64,000 nucleotides of DNA from NCBI GenBank assembly GCA_013397075.1, contig VWZS01009947.1, positions 1,798,001 through 1,862,000 on the forward strand. The letters are read 5' to 3'. Below the pieces are notes generated by a model that was not told the origin of the DNA, did no database searches, and saw nothing but the letters and a program-made list of their open reading frames with translations. The position numbers and the translations under genes were made by a program. The stretch's first letter is position 1; each line of letters begins with the position of its first letter. Source of the stretch: Rhabdornis inornatus (taxonomy: Eukaryota; Chordata; Aves; Passeriformes; Rhabdornithidae). Shown here piece by piece: positions 1 to 13,900 of the stretch.

Positions 1-3000
1 TGTCTTGTCAAGACAGAGCAAAAAAATAAATTAAGATTCTTTGGTAGTCTTTTCAAGTAGCCAGTACCGAGAAAAGGTCATATTTTTGCTTGAGTGTAAT
101 TTATTTTTTTAACAAATTAGCCCCAGTCTACTAGATTGAATTTTGCGAAACACAAACCAACAGCCACTAATGTCCTAAAGGGTAGTTTGCTGATAGGATT
201 ATTGACTGTAAAATTATAATAGTTATTAATTAAAAGGCATTCAATTTTTCTAGACTCTGTTGGTGAAAAGACACTTATGTGACAGGATAATGCCCCACTA
301 ACTTAAAGCAGCCAGAAAGAAGAAAAAAAGAGAAAAAGAAAAATCTGTCCTACCTCAATACAAAACATTTGAGTGATAGCTGTGAAAGAAATTCTTTCTT
401 CCACTAACAATTGCACAGAAACTTCAGGGATCTGTCCTCCATCAGTGCTTGCCCCTTCCCACTATTTCATCCAGGGGAAATTAAAGGAGGATGAAACAGG
501 ACAAACAACTGAGCACACCAAATCAGCAGCTGAGCCACTGGCCATTGGCCCTGCTGACACCCTTCACTGCACTGCTGTGCACACAATGCCTTCACACACC
601 CAGGTCCCAGGAAGGTGAGGGTTGTGCCTTCTACACAGTTGTCTTCCCCACCTTTTTATATAACACACAGCCAAACCAGATCAGTACTGACACAAAGCAA
701 TACAGGAGTACCGTACTCGGCGGTTTCCATGCCATGACAATGTAGATATGGACCCCTCAAGTAATGTTTTACTAACTTCACTCAACATGTGATCTATATT
801 TAACTCCAGCAAGGCTAGAAAGCTTCAGGTATCCCTCTCTCCAGAATTTCCAATTCTCCTGTATGTACTAAGGCTAGGAAGGTACTGGAAAAGTTTAATT
901 GGGTTGATGTTTACTTTTGACAAATGTAAAATGGTTAATCCCTAAGTTTAGATCATACAACTGTACTTGAATAAATTAATTTTCTCCTGATTTGTATTTC
1001 CCCTCCAAACCTTTAAGGGAGGTTAGGGTAAAAGGAGTCAACCAAAAATCCCTTCCCAAACTTTCCACAAAATATTGCCCTGTTTTAAGAGTCCAAACAG
1101 AGCTACTACTCAGATTTTTAAATTTTTTCAAAGCCAAAGAATAATGCATACTAATAGAGTAAAAGGAATGATTTGGGTCAGCAGTGCAAATCAAGCACAT
1201 AAATAACCAAAGCAGTTTATCCAATTTTTTTCTTAATTCCATTTCATGATGACTCTCTTTTTCCAGCTTAGCACACATCTCACATTTCAAGCTTACTAAT
1301 TATGCTAAAACATCTTTTTCCTACCAGGTTTACCCATTTAGACATTCTTTGGGTACAGAGTAAAAGAAACTGAATGTATGCCAAACAGTATCTATGGTTA
1401 TATCTGAAATGTTATATTCTTTACTAGAAGGCGCTCTAGAAATAAGAAACATTTTTGTTGCCACTGTAACAGCTATACAATTTTCCAAAGAAATATTTAG
1501 CTGCAAGCTTGACTGTGTAATGGAAGTTAAAGATGAAGCTTGATTACTTTCAAACTCTAGCCAGTGAGAGCCATTTTTTGCAGCAAGCAGTCTGTGTACT
1601 TCAATGTACAAAGACAGATGTGAATACAGCAGCAAATTCTAACCTAATGAAGCAACATATTGAGGCACTGGCTTCTATTACGAGCCAACAAAGGGAATAC
1701 CATACTGAAAAAAGAAACATCTTGTGTAGTGGTAAAGAAAACTAGCTTTTAGCGATGCTTTCAAATTTCTGGAAACACTTCTTGCTGCTTTTCTAACAAA
1801 ATACTAAAACTTGTGGATTCACATCAGAAATTCCAAACATATGAAATATACAAACATAACAGATTTGTATCATGCATTTAGGACTGAAAACTTTATGAAC
1901 ACAATGCTGAATGAAGCATAATTTAGTAATTACCATACAACAGGGTACAGCAAAAAAAAGCATAGTTTGAACTAGCAACATGTAAGATGCACCTGCTGAA
2001 AAGGTTTCCAGTAAGCAAGCTGTAAGCTGACTAGGAATCAAATCAGTAGTTAATTAACAGCAAAATCTATTTAGGCAGGAACGCTGATTTTTGCCAGCTC
2101 ATGCTTACAATAGGAGTCATTACTGCCAGACATGGCAGCAGTAACAGACAAGTTCTAAAGAGCTCCCAAGATTTACAAAAACTGAGAGAAAAGGAAATCG
2201 TACTATTCAATAAGTCTGAGACACAAAAAACTGCCAATTTTGTAAGCTCCAAAAACTGTGTGCGACTTAAGCACGACAAAATAAAGGTCTGCTCAACAAA
2301 GGAGGAAGGTTAAGATATGCAAAAAATATGAAGTAACTCTATAGTCAGACATCTGAGTTCAAGCAATACATGAATAATCTGACACTTCTAGACTCAGACA
2401 ATATATAGTACATATTAATGTCTATTTTTCTTTTTCACTCCTTATTAGATCTTTTCAATTCAGGAACATAAAAAATACTATCAAAGTTTCAAAATTTCAT
2501 AATAACCTAGCATAGAGCTAAGCATATGTACTGAAAATACAGATGCAGTTCTAGCAATACTGACTTTCTGCTAGTGTAATGAAGATTAAAGATTTCTAAT
2601 CTTTTACTGATCAAGAATCCAGTAATTAAAAATGTGTGTTTTATTTCAACCTACAAGCAAGACCAAACTATAAGCTGAAGCTCCTAAAATGCAGACAATT
2701 CTTGGGTTATATGGCTGTGTTATTTTTTCAGTTTCAGTGACACTGTTCTAGTACTTCACACAATGTGAATATAAATATTGCACAGCTGGATTAAGGGATG
2801 GATACCCACCTCCAGAAGTTTCAATTACATGTTCAGACAGAATGCCTATGATTCTGATTCACAAATCCATGAATACCCTAATCATATTTTATCTTCTTCC
2901 AGTTTTACAATTGCATCTCTCCATGAAACCATCCATTGCTGCACTTACCTTTAGCTTCACACACTACCGAACAAGCTGAAACTCACTTCCTGTACCTCTC

Positions 3001-6000
3001 TTTCCATTGCTGATAGAACATAACACAAATAAAGCCTTCCAGGCTCACAATCAAATGGATTAAAGATAGACTGCATTTTTGGGGGGTGACGTAAGTAGAA
3101 AGTGTAGTCTAATCATTTTCTCTATTTAAATTTTTGTTTGTACTCTGTAATAGTTCATTCTGTGACTGTTCCCAGAGGTTCCAATTAAAACTGCATTCTT
3201 GAGGTAACAGGTGCTGTTTCCACGAATGCAGAATTCCTGCCTGAAAGATCCTACTTTATCAAGTGGCATTCCAAAAAGTACTGAAACAATATCCCTACCT
3301 GAAGTTGATACTAGAACTTCCATAAACCTAATGGGAGCAAAGATGGGTTAATAAAGAGTACTTCTAAAACTTTTAACTCATCGCTGTCCTGTATTTAATC
3401 ACTCAGAATTCACAGTTTACCATATTGAAAGAAGAAAGGCTGCAGCATTCTTGAAAAATGCAGTGTCACGAAGAGAGAGATACTACAGCCATAATTTACA
3501 TTCTTTTAATCACCAGCCAATATTCTCTCCAAAAAAAATACCCACCAAAAAAACCTCCGAACCCACACCACTTTACTGCATTTGTATTCTAGATGCATGG
3601 GAAGTCTGAAGCAACTATGTCTTCACCATCTAAAGAGCATATTTATTTGAAGCACTTCAATATGTAGGGTTACACTTGTTCTGTATCTGGAGACTCCGAG
3701 GCATTGATAACACACAGTCAGCACTGAATTGGAGACAGAATGTTGTGAAGTACTTTGCAGAAGAACAATTAACTTGAAATTATTTCAGAGAAGCTCTTGA
3801 ACACTTCAGAGACTGGTGCTTCTACAGAGTTTAAATAAAACAAGTCAGGTATTCCTTATTGGAACAGGCAGATGGTGTGAAGAGGAGGCAAAGACAGCTG
3901 AAGAGGGTAGCTGACTTCAAGCTCTTCCGCAGTATTTTATCAACCCTTATGTGCAAGCTAAGAACTAGGCTCTGGCAAATGAACAGCAATTTTGTGGTTG
4001 TACAGAAGGGCTTAGTGAACTTTCTGAAACTAGATCAGAACACTGGGCAGTTACAGGCAAAGGGCTGCAGGTATCTGTGCAATATGCAGCTCATTTTTGA
4101 CATAGAAAACCTAACAACTTAATCTCTGTAATAACTTGTGAGCAGTATTCCCATGCTTAATGTAAGAAAAAGTACAAAAGATAACCAAAACAACGAATGC
4201 CAGTCTCCCTGCTATATTATCTGGTTGTTTTTGCAGTTTGTCTCATCTTTGGAGAAATGTGAGTGAAAATTCAGTGAATTTATTTTGACTATAAATTTAG
4301 AAAACAGAAACATTTGGTCAAACAATAAGGAAAATTGACATGACCCTTTGCTCCAATTCCAGGCTAATTAATCTGATGGATGTCAAACTTGACCATTTTT
4401 TCCCCAAGGGATAGGTGTCATGGTTTAGGAATGATATTCCCAAATTTAGTGTCCCACTGAAATTCCAAAGCACAAGCTGCTCCTTCACTTCCCCCTCCCC
4501 TTGTGGCAGGCTGGAGAGGAGAATTGGAGGCAAAAAGGTAAAGATTGCAGGCTGAGATAACAATTTACTGGATACAGCAATGAGATAAGAAAACAAACAC
4601 TAATAGTGACAATATTACTAACAAAAATGTACCAGAGAGAGGAGAGTGGTTCACATGCAAAACGCTTCGAACTGGCATTCCCCAACCACTCCCTCTGCCA
4701 GACTTTCTTGACTGGAAGGCAGCCCCTTCTTCCTGGAGCAGTGTCCCTTTCCCCCACCCCTCACAATGAGGGGACGTGGTACAGAATAACCTCCCGTCCC
4801 AGCCATGCCGCCTCCTGGCTACTGCAGTAATCAACCCTGCCCTGGCAGAACCAGAACAATGGGGAAGCCAGGAAACACAGAAGCAAAGAAGACTTCGTGA
4901 TCATGTATTTACATGATAATATATTTACAAACTTGTTGATAGTTCAGGAAGTCTGAAAAACTTTCTAAGATAGGGGGTCCCACGAATAAATAATACTGCA
5001 CTGTAAACAGAATGTTTCATCCCTTAAGGACTTGTTGCCCTTCTCCCCTGACATACATTAAAAAAAAATGCTTACACAAATGTAAGGGTCTTTCCTGCTA
5101 TGTCTCAAATTAATTATTTTAAAAAAAGGAAGACTGGATTCTTCCATCTAGAAAAAAATGGGAAAAAAAAAATTAAAGAGTTACTAACCTTTTTCGTTGT
5201 GTGGATTTCTTTTTTCTGAAATAAAAGAAAAAGGAAATGATGGTCAAGAGAAGTAATATTTTGAAATTTTCCCTCTGCTTCAACATAACCTGCCATATTA
5301 AAAGAGAAAAAAGAGGAACTGTTTTTCACATTCTTTCTCTGGAGTGCTTGAAACAGTGAAAAACATGTTTCAACACCTTACTTGACTAAAATCCTGCTAT
5401 CTGTGGTGGTTAAATTTACAGAAACAGGAGTACATATCTTTCTATATCAATATGTAGGTAGAAACTCAGTATAAAAATATGCTAAAAATATTTCAGTAAC
5501 ATCTGGGAAAAAAAAAAGAAAAAACAGAAAACCACTTTTATGTTGGAATGATGACACTCAGAGGTTTTGAGTTATGACTCCAACAGAACTGGTTATTTCA
5601 ATACTACTTGCAGAAGGAACCATAGCTAAGATCTAAATAAGATAGAGTAAATTTGTCTTTTTCCACAGTATTTTCTACAGTACCTTTATTCCAACTACTA
5701 GTAGCTCTTTAAGTTACTAAAACTCTTCCAAAAACTTATGTCATAAAAATAAACAGGCTCTAGGGAACATCTTGAAATTTTAAAAACATAAGCTCTCCCA
5801 CCCCGTCAATCACACAAGGTCTCATCTTACAATTTTACAGCAGAGAAAAATTAACTTTATCAGACATAATGGCATTTCAAAAAAATTGTAGAATAGAAGC
5901 CAATAACTTTTCTTCTCATTAAAAAGAAACAAAGTTACAAACAAACAAAAAAATCCAAACCGGTAAAACCAAAAGAAAAGATGCTCTGCCTAATGCCTGA

Positions 6001-7082
6001 AGTGTTGGGTGCTCTGCTAAACTCAGCAAAAGAGGAATGGGCTGTTTTGATGTCTCAGAATCAGAACGCCTGCATTGCTGAGTACACAAACATAAGTTAT
6101 TTGCAGTGCTAGTATGAAAGATAACAGTCCTACTGAGTCAAATCAAAGACCTGATTGTGACTGTGGTCAGTAGGCAAAGAGTACAAGAAATGACTGACAC
6201 TTTCTTCAACATACCCTTCCCAGAGACCCATGACTTTGGAAAACAGCCAGAGAAATACATTTTGCTGAACAACCTTTTAAAAATTTGTATTTCCCATGTG
6301 TTTGTTTAATGCAGTGGTGCTGAACCCAAGATCTGAAACCTAAGTCAAATTTTTTTTTTTGTTTAAAAAAATGCCAAAAAAGCTTTAAAATAAAAAAAAA
6401 AAAGGCTGAACCTTTTAAAATTTTATCTTTTGGCCCAAGGCAGTTAAAAATCATGAGCTATGACAAGACCTTAATTACAATTTTAAAAACGTTACGATAC
6501 TAAACAATACAAAAAAGTTAATTCAGAGGGCAAAACTAGAAGCTGCTAACAGGAAAAGGTCAATAACAATTCTTAAGATTTCACACAATAGGAATGACCT
6601 TACAAAAAGAAAATAATATGAAGTAATTAGAACAGTCTACCAACGACTTACTGATGATTTAATGTTGAACAGCTGCAAGTTAAAGGAAATGGAATGAGGT
6701 GTTCTATACCAACTTTTCCTTTAAATTTTTTTATCCATTCTACATATCAGAGGTTATTACAAAATAAATCCTACAAAATTCCAAATTACAATTCAGACTT
6801 ATGTGCTGTGCAAACCACATCATCCGTATAGGAGCTGTGCAGGCAACAGAGCTCTGTAGTTCAAGGACGTACCTAAATTCCCTAAACTTCAAGAACAAGG
6901 TTTGATGGGTACATTTACACAAGGGGTTTTTGATTAGCAAATAAAGGAAGCACCAAAGTGAGGAAAATCTGATTACATATACACACTGAAGGAAGAGAAA
7001 CCCATGCACAAATCCTAAGGGAGGTGCCAACAATGTGGTTTCAATAATCTAAGGGAAACACAAAACCTTTTACTGCACTTAC
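1..7082 (-). other. ZFAND3: ZFAND3 intron 2 (partial, runs off the left edge)
   Basis: This is AT-rich, A-run-rich sequence downstream of exon 2 in the gene's direction. I looked on the minus strand for the expected next exon (encoding a DFQKKQ start and the Ser/Thr-rich linker) and did not find it, so exon 3 should lie left of the window. No open frame longer than about 100 codons is present and none resembles a protein. The only clear embedded feature is the solo LTR at 4416-4858. A 27-nt exon-like segment at about 5194-5220 was considered and rejected. The rest shows only homopolymer A or T runs, for example near 5047, 5168, 6352 and 6391. Confidence 0.75.
4416..4858. mobile_element. Solo LTR of an avian endogenous retrovirus (ERVL-like)
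   Basis: A 443-bp segment starts TGTCATGGTTTAGG and ends CCAGAACA, the TG...CA termini of an LTR. It is flanked by ATAGG (4411-4415) and ATGGG (4859-4863), a 5-bp target-site duplication with one mismatch. Internal wording (a CTCCCCC-rich block, GGCTGAGATAACAATTTACTGG, ATGAGATAAGAAAACAAAC, the CTTCGAACTGG block) resembles, from memory, a very common LTR family of bird genomes. It is more GC-rich than the surrounding intron. No gag, pol or env sequence adjoins it, so it is a solo LTR left by recombination. Family assignment and orientation are uncertain. The termini and duplication are directly visible. Confidence 0.7.
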
Positions 7083-7123
7083 CAGCAAAGCATTTGGAAC
7101 AGAGATTCATAGTCTTGCTGGAC
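7083..7123 (-). CDS. ZFAND3: ZFAND3 exon 2 (A20-type zinc finger, second half), internal coding exon
   Basis: On the minus strand a T-rich tract ending in TTTTTTGCCCCAG is followed by a 41-nt exon and the donor GTAAGTG. In the only sensible frame (one leading G, 13 codons, one trailing G) it reads SSKTMNLCSKCFA, which I recognise as residues of about 25-37 of vertebrate ZFAND3, apparently unchanged. ZFAND3 is a small A20/AN1 zinc-finger protein. The A20 finger is built from a C-P-C pair in exon 1 and the C-S-K-C pair seen here, so this exon supplies the second pair of zinc ligands. Family knowledge says A20 fingers bind ubiquitin, and ZFAND3 has been described as a nuclear factor linked to metabolic gene control. 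The leading G completes the Gly codon after Phe-Trp from exon 1, and the trailing G opens the Asp codon of exon 3. Neither neighbouring exon is found in the window. Identification rests on a short peptide plus exact splice phasing. Confidence 0.9.
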
Positions 7124-7871
7124 CTGGGGCAAAAAATAAAAAAAAAAAATAGAGCTAAAAAATTCATTATATTTCTAATCAATACAGGTAAGTGTTGGGG
7201 GGAATTCATCAAGGGTACAGAGAGGGTTAAGAACTCAAATGGCTAGGAATCAAAGGTAAGTGGCTAAAAGTGGCTGAACTAGAAACAAGAGTATGAAAAG
7301 AGACTTCGTATGGTAATCTCTTTCCAAGAGATTTCCAAAATTGACTTCTACATATTTACCTAATATATGAAATAAACTTACTTTACCATTCAATGTGTAT
7401 GCTATACATTCATCATTCTAATCTTTGTATTGCAATGTGATAATAATGATAGACAGGAAGCACCAATACATTCCACTTGAATATTAGACTCCCCTTGGCA
7501 ACTGCTCTGCAGTCCTGACAATCCTGAATACAATACACCAATGGAGAGATTAAAGTATTGTACTTATAAGGACACAGACAGATGTGCTCTTAGAAGTCTA
7601 GCTGGAATGGTTTAAGTAGTTATTACACCAAGCTTTTCATTACTACCCCCAGATGAATTCAGCAGTAATTTAAAATAACCTGGCTGACTTTGCATTGACA
7701 TGGACTAAGGTAGTCCATATGATCCACAAGGGTGGCTCAGCTTTGAGGGCAGCAACTTTCAGCTGAGAGAAAAACAGCAGGAGAACAGCAATATCTTAAG
7801 CCTCCCAGATGTCTACAAAGTGCATATGCAATTATGTCACAGGTGGTCAAACCTCAAAGTCAGTAGCCTCA

Positions 7872-7902
7872 CAAAAAACAAAACAAAACAAAACAAAAAA
7901 AA
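7872..7902 (+). repeat. (CAAAA)n simple repeat
   Basis: A short run of CAAAA units with slight irregularity, ending in an eight-A run. It lies in intron 1 about 0.75 kb upstream of exon 2 in the gene's direction. It could be the A-rich remnant of an old retroposon, but no element body is recognisable beside it. Confidence 0.75.
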
Positions 7903-10900
7903 TTAAGGTTATAAGACCTCTCTAGGGCTCCCATGCAAATACTCAAAGCAATATGCTATGTTTTCCCGGGATTACAAAAAGTTCTCTTCTTCACATCTCC
8001 TTTACAAAGTGACCTGGAGAACATTCTCAAAAGTTCTCTGTGTGTTGGAGTGTCCTTAGGTAAGATAAACTGGTTTCTGTGCACACTGCCCAATATTTGA
8101 TTTGTTAAGCATTCCTGAATCAACTCTGCCATTATTTACAAGCATTAATGCCATCCTGGGAAAGTCTGAAAGTACCTCTTAACAGGCAAGGTTGTACCAA
8201 AACTGCCCATGACCATAAGACCTTTTTTCCTCCCAAGGGCAGCCTCCAGCTGGAACATATTGTTTAGCCAAATTAGTTGCACCTTCCTCTCTAGAAAAAT
8301 GCATACAAAGAAACAACTGAGACTACCAAAACAGCTGTTATCTATCTCCAACCAAACATGAATGGAATTTTGAGAGGAGATCTGTGTCTAACAACACATA
8401 AATTATAAAAAAATTGTTTGTTACCTTGAGACAAAAAAAATTGACAATTTTTTCAAAGCAATTATATCACATATGAACATGTACCAGAATTACAGATGTC
8501 CCCTGCCCAAATTTGCAGATGGTTATTTTGAATGACGCTCCAGTAATAAAGTAATTCCAGTCTTGGTCAATCATATCTTGGTATCAGTCACATCAAAACA
8601 TTACAGATGCTTTTCAATTCATGCACATCTGAAAGCTGGCACATCAGGCTCAAAAATTCTATAAGAACACATATCACCAGAGATTTGAGACATAACCATT
8701 TGCCAGCTACAGCAAGAGCCACAGACACATGAAAGCTAGTTTTAAACACAAACACTATGTGCACAGGAGAAAATTTAATTCCCAAGAAGAGAAAAGCAGA
8801 TCAGCATATGTAGCCATACAAATATATCATCAGATTGGTAGATACCCAAAGATTTAATGTGTTGACGGTCTGCATAGATTATCTGCCTTCAAGAGAACTG
8901 CAATTAAAAACAGCATGGTGAGTCAACACCTACAGCATTAGTGTGCTGCAGTTCAGTACTCACTGCTTATGGGTTAGACCTTCTGGAGCAGCTCAATATG
9001 CCAGGCAGGACCTTCTCTGCAAAGCCATTAAACCCCAGGGGCAGCAAAGAAAAATAAAGGCAGAGTTCAGCTGGTTCATACTGATGACATTGGAATGGGC
9101 AATGACAAATGTTTTCAGTGGTATAATCAACCATCTCAGCTGTTAAATATAAATCCAAACCCTCATATAATATTTACTTATCAGCACACCCACAATAGAA
9201 AACAGAGATGCAAACACAACACAGAGCTCTGTGTAAAAGAGAAAAAAGGCTGCCATGTTCTTCTAACACACAAAACCCCATCAAATTTTCTGAAAGGACA
9301 GCACTATTGGACAAGTGACCTCGTAAGCCAAGTAACACTGTTACAGTTTCAAGGACCATTTTCTCTTCGATCTTTGTATATGCCTTTTCAAGGCATTCAA
9401 GTCTGTCTGAAGCTGCTACTATGATGAGAACCTGAACCTGAAGTGGTTTTTATATTAGCTTCTTTTACACAGTCACTTCTGTTAAAGTAGAAAGAAACAC
9501 TACACTAGAACTAAGAAAAGAGCAAAGACAGAGTAACAGCATTGATCAACAATCAGCTTCCTTGTGAAAATGCAGTATTCAATTAGAGCAAAGGTTTTAC
9601 TTAGAAAATGCATTATGCAGTTTATATACATCAAATTTAGTAGGTCACTGTCTGTCAAATAAAATGTTTGACAGCTTTTTGCTACACTGCAAATCCCTCC
9701 TCTCATTGCTAGGATCTCCTCTTTTCAGCAGGGAAGGGTTCACTCACCAGACTTAAAACTGAGCAAACCTGCATATTGCAGTTCTCTCGCAAAGCACATG
9801 CTAACCACATCACCGGTTTAATTATTTCTCAGTGACTCCAGAATTCACCAGAAGCTCATAGTGCCAGGGAGGAATACAAAAACGTAAAATTTCTTTGTTC
9901 CCAACAACCTTCTCAAATATATCATACATCTGCAATATCTTTTATTTCTAGAGACAATTTTATTTCAAACACTCGAAGTTCTGAAATATCAAACAGTCTT
10001 GATCATGACACAACCCTCTGTTTCCACTTCATAGGAAAAAAATGGTCCTGGATGACTTTTAGGGAAGGCAATACAATTCCTGTTTCTAGGAACACATAGC
10101 AAAATCATGACTGTAGTGGTGTATAAGGCACAGCAAAGCTAGAATTAGTGAGTCCTAGCAGGGAGAATTGTGTGTTTTAGCCTGCAAGTCTTTAGGCTGA
10201 CACCCAACACTTCTACACCCTTCTGAGGCAGCTGGCTTGGGATACACTTCTGAATCTGATATCAAATCACCACAGTTTTTAACTGGACATATTATAGTAA
10301 TTCCTAGATTTCTTTCACAAAAGTCAGTTTCATGCTGAACAGCACCTAATCCAGAATTAGTCACAGTATACACTTTATATGTACAATATCCCTAGAAAGT
10401 AATTTTTATACAGAAAATTTATAATCTCCACTTGTACATAATTTAAGCTGGTATTCAGAAAGACATTCATATTTATAGATAAATCAAGTCAAATAGAATG
10501 GCATTATCGCTGAGGCAGAATATATAGTTCAACTCTCTTTGAAGATACTTCCATCTGTCAAAAAGAAACCATTTAATTAAAGTGTGACACAAAATTATTA
10601 TGTAGATTGGAAACGACAAGGTGAAGCATGCTCAGAAGGTCAAGTGGCAGTCTTAAGTTAAACTCAGAGGATACTTCAAGCCCAGAGGCTATAGAATGAT
10701 TGCATGCAACAGTTTTGCAGGGTTTAGTCTGAAAGAAGTGAGGGTATTAGTATTGCCTCTGCTGCCAAAGGAAAAAACCCACTCCCTTAACAACAATGAC
10801 CATGAAAGCAGTAGCAATGACAAAGGGACTTTCACAGAAATGGGAAATCCTGAAGGTTCTAACATGTTTATACTTTAAGCAGGAAATAAATTACATTTAA

Positions 10901-13900
10901 GGGTAAAAACAGAATGCATATTTGAGGTTCTCCAAACCATCACCCCTTACTTTTGCTGTTGTGCCTACAACTCGTCACAGCAAAGAACTATTTGAGCATT
11001 CAGACAGACCTACACACAGACCACCATAAGGTCTCAACCTCAGAGAGTTGCACATCTGCATCTCTGGTTAAAGGTGCATAATGCAAACTAAGAGCCAGCA
11101 ATGGGCACTAAATAGCAAAAATCAAATACCTCAAATTCTATACACACTTATATCATGTATCACAACTGATATGTAACTAATTATGAATATTGAAGAGGTC
11201 GCTTCCCTGATTCCATTTTCATATGGTACTTCCCTTACATTCTTATGAAGGTGTGAAGTGACCTTATCTGGTCCAAGAACAGCAGTTGATCTTATAAACT
11301 TAATTGTATGCTCTATACTATCAATTATTCCTTTTACTCTCTGCCATTTTACAGTATATCATTGCAAGGAACAATCCAAATAAATGCACATTCTACTCTG
11401 TCTTCACTGGAAGTTTGGTTTTCCTTCCCCCTCTTCCAGTAAATGACTACCAATACAAAACCACATTCAGAGAATGCAATTGAATTCTAGCCCTAAATCT
11501 CAGACACAACTGTTAGATGCACAGCAGTTGATCAGAATAAACAGAATCAAAAGACAATCTCACTCTGAAGATTCAAGAACAATGGAGAAATTTTGTGCAG
11601 TTGAGGAGAGTTAAAAAGAAGTTTTAAATTTGACCTCAAGATACTCAGTCTCCAAAAACAAACTTCTGCAATGAAACTTAGACAGGCACACCTAATAAAT
11701 AATGAAGGTTTGGTAACAGAATCCTCCATCTTCCAGCAGATGGTCAGGTGCTTCTTAACTTCCCCATCCCCTCTTCAATACAAAAAACAAAACAAGACCA
11801 GAAACACTAAAAACTAATACTAGCTTTACTCTACACAAGTGCCAAAGGGCAATACAAAATGCTGTTTCACCTGTATTAGCATGCCACCTAGACTTTTTAA
11901 GGTAATGGTGAACTAGCATTAGTGCAGATGCTCACCAATGACAAGAATTGTGCAGCTGCCTTAGAGCAAAAATTTTACTACCTACAGGTATGTATTTTCA
12001 ATGCTTGAAAAACAACAACAGAATAATCAAAATTCTTGAAACTAATTTTTTTTCACCTGTTTTTTGATGATAAAAGAATAAGGATTCTGGAGGAAAATGC
12101 TTTCATGTAGCATATGTGCATTAGACATTTAATTTTAAAGATATTAAAACCACAGATGCTAATTAAGTATGACTATAAAATCCCAGGTTCTGCATTTTTA
12201 TTGGAAACAAAGCCTTCCACCATATCTAGTAATGGTTTGTTATGATTCAGAAGTTGCTATGACTTGGTAGCAGGAAAACATATCTACTTCAGTGTCCCTG
12301 TAATTGCATTGGTGATTAAATGCAGCACGTTAAATGCTTCTTGGTCCCCTTCCAGCAAAGCAATTACAGAGGGATCACAGCGTCGCTACAGCACAAATGT
12401 ATCTCAGCCCCTGAATGATACCTGTCCAACATTGTCAGGAGCCCTATGTTTGAGAAAGATTAACATAGTATGAATCATGTTGTTAATTAGTTAAAACCGC
12501 AAAGATACTCCCTATATGCTCAGCACACACAGTGTCATGCATTTTGCAACTTAGGACGACTATACACATGTTAAATCAATACATTTATACTACTGTAGTT
12601 AATGATCTGTCACCATTTCCATTAGAAAGCAATTTTCAAAGCCTTAGACCTCTGCTAAGAATTCACTCTGAGCTGAATCCTGTCACACGGCAAAAGCAAA
12701 ACCATAGTAGGCATATTTACTTTCATCCAAATAAATTAGAAGGATTATTTATTATTAAAAGAAAATCGATCCAATTCTGTATTTCCCTGACGCTTTTCAT
12801 CATTCAGAGCATCTAACGCTTCACCTTGTACAGGAGGGAGGTTAATTAGGCTGTTAACAAGATCCTCAGTTGTCTTTTGAAAGTTCTATATGTTCTGTAC
12901 ACTACCTTCTGAAAAAAGCCACTTTACTTTTCTAAATCAGAAGTCACTTCACTGATTTCATATATGCTGCATATTTGATACTTATAGGTCCTCTGTAATT
13001 TATAATCTTGTTAACGGAATACAGGCAAGCTTTTTGGGGCAGTTTAAACAATCATTCATATTTTTAAACTGAGGTAGTTCAATTATTCTTCATAAATGAA
13101 GCATGCCAAATTCCTTTCAAATAAAAGAGCAGAAGTGGAGCATGGCAAACGCAGGTGGACCTACAGAGAACTTGGCAACAAGAAAGTCACATGCATTCAG
13201 AAACAGATTTTTAAGTGAACTAAGATCTGAAATTAAATATCCCCCAAATGCACTCAAAATCTTCTACTTCATCATCTGTTCTATACCTATATGTTCAGGG
13301 TTAAGAACTCTAGTTCAATTAGAAAAGTGTTATCAATAACATTTTTTAATGATTACAGCTACTATAAGGGGTTGTGCTTTAAAAACATCAGCATTCTGGT
13401 GTTGGACTTCTCATTTTCACCACAAACAATTTAAATGTTGCTTATCATCTACAGATTTTTGTTATGCTGCTGAAAATGATGCTTCAGTCAGTGGAGCCAC
13501 ATGTTCCTACCTCAATTTGAAATGAAATGGAGGGCAAACTTTATGAACGTTACAGTGTACTAGTGCAATGCCCTCCTGGCAGCTTTCCATGCTCAAAAGA
13601 TAGGCTGATGTAGCCCAGTGAAGTAGCTGGATCCTTATTTATTCTTTTTTCCAACGGATACACTGAAGCATCCTTTTAAAACTCTATGACTGAAAGACTT
13701 TTCATGTTTTAAATACAGAAAGACACTGAAGTGCTCACTTGACAATTAGTCCAGAAAAGAGCACAAACACACAAGAGGTAAGAGGGGAGAATATGGAAAA
13801 CACACAGTGAAGTAGCTGAGTCTTACAAAACACACAAAAACACTGATAAGAGTTTTCACTGAAAGCCTTCTCCAACAATTCTTAAGATAAACTGGAAAAG

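Noticed and set aside
5194..5220. A 27-nt minus-strand segment between an acceptor (TTTATTTCAG) and a donor-like GTTAGT, considered as a ZFAND3 microexon after exon 2
   Set aside because: It keeps the phase, but its peptide (EKEIHTTKK) does not match the DFQKKQ expected after exon 2, the donor is weak, and A-rich introns yield such pairs by chance.
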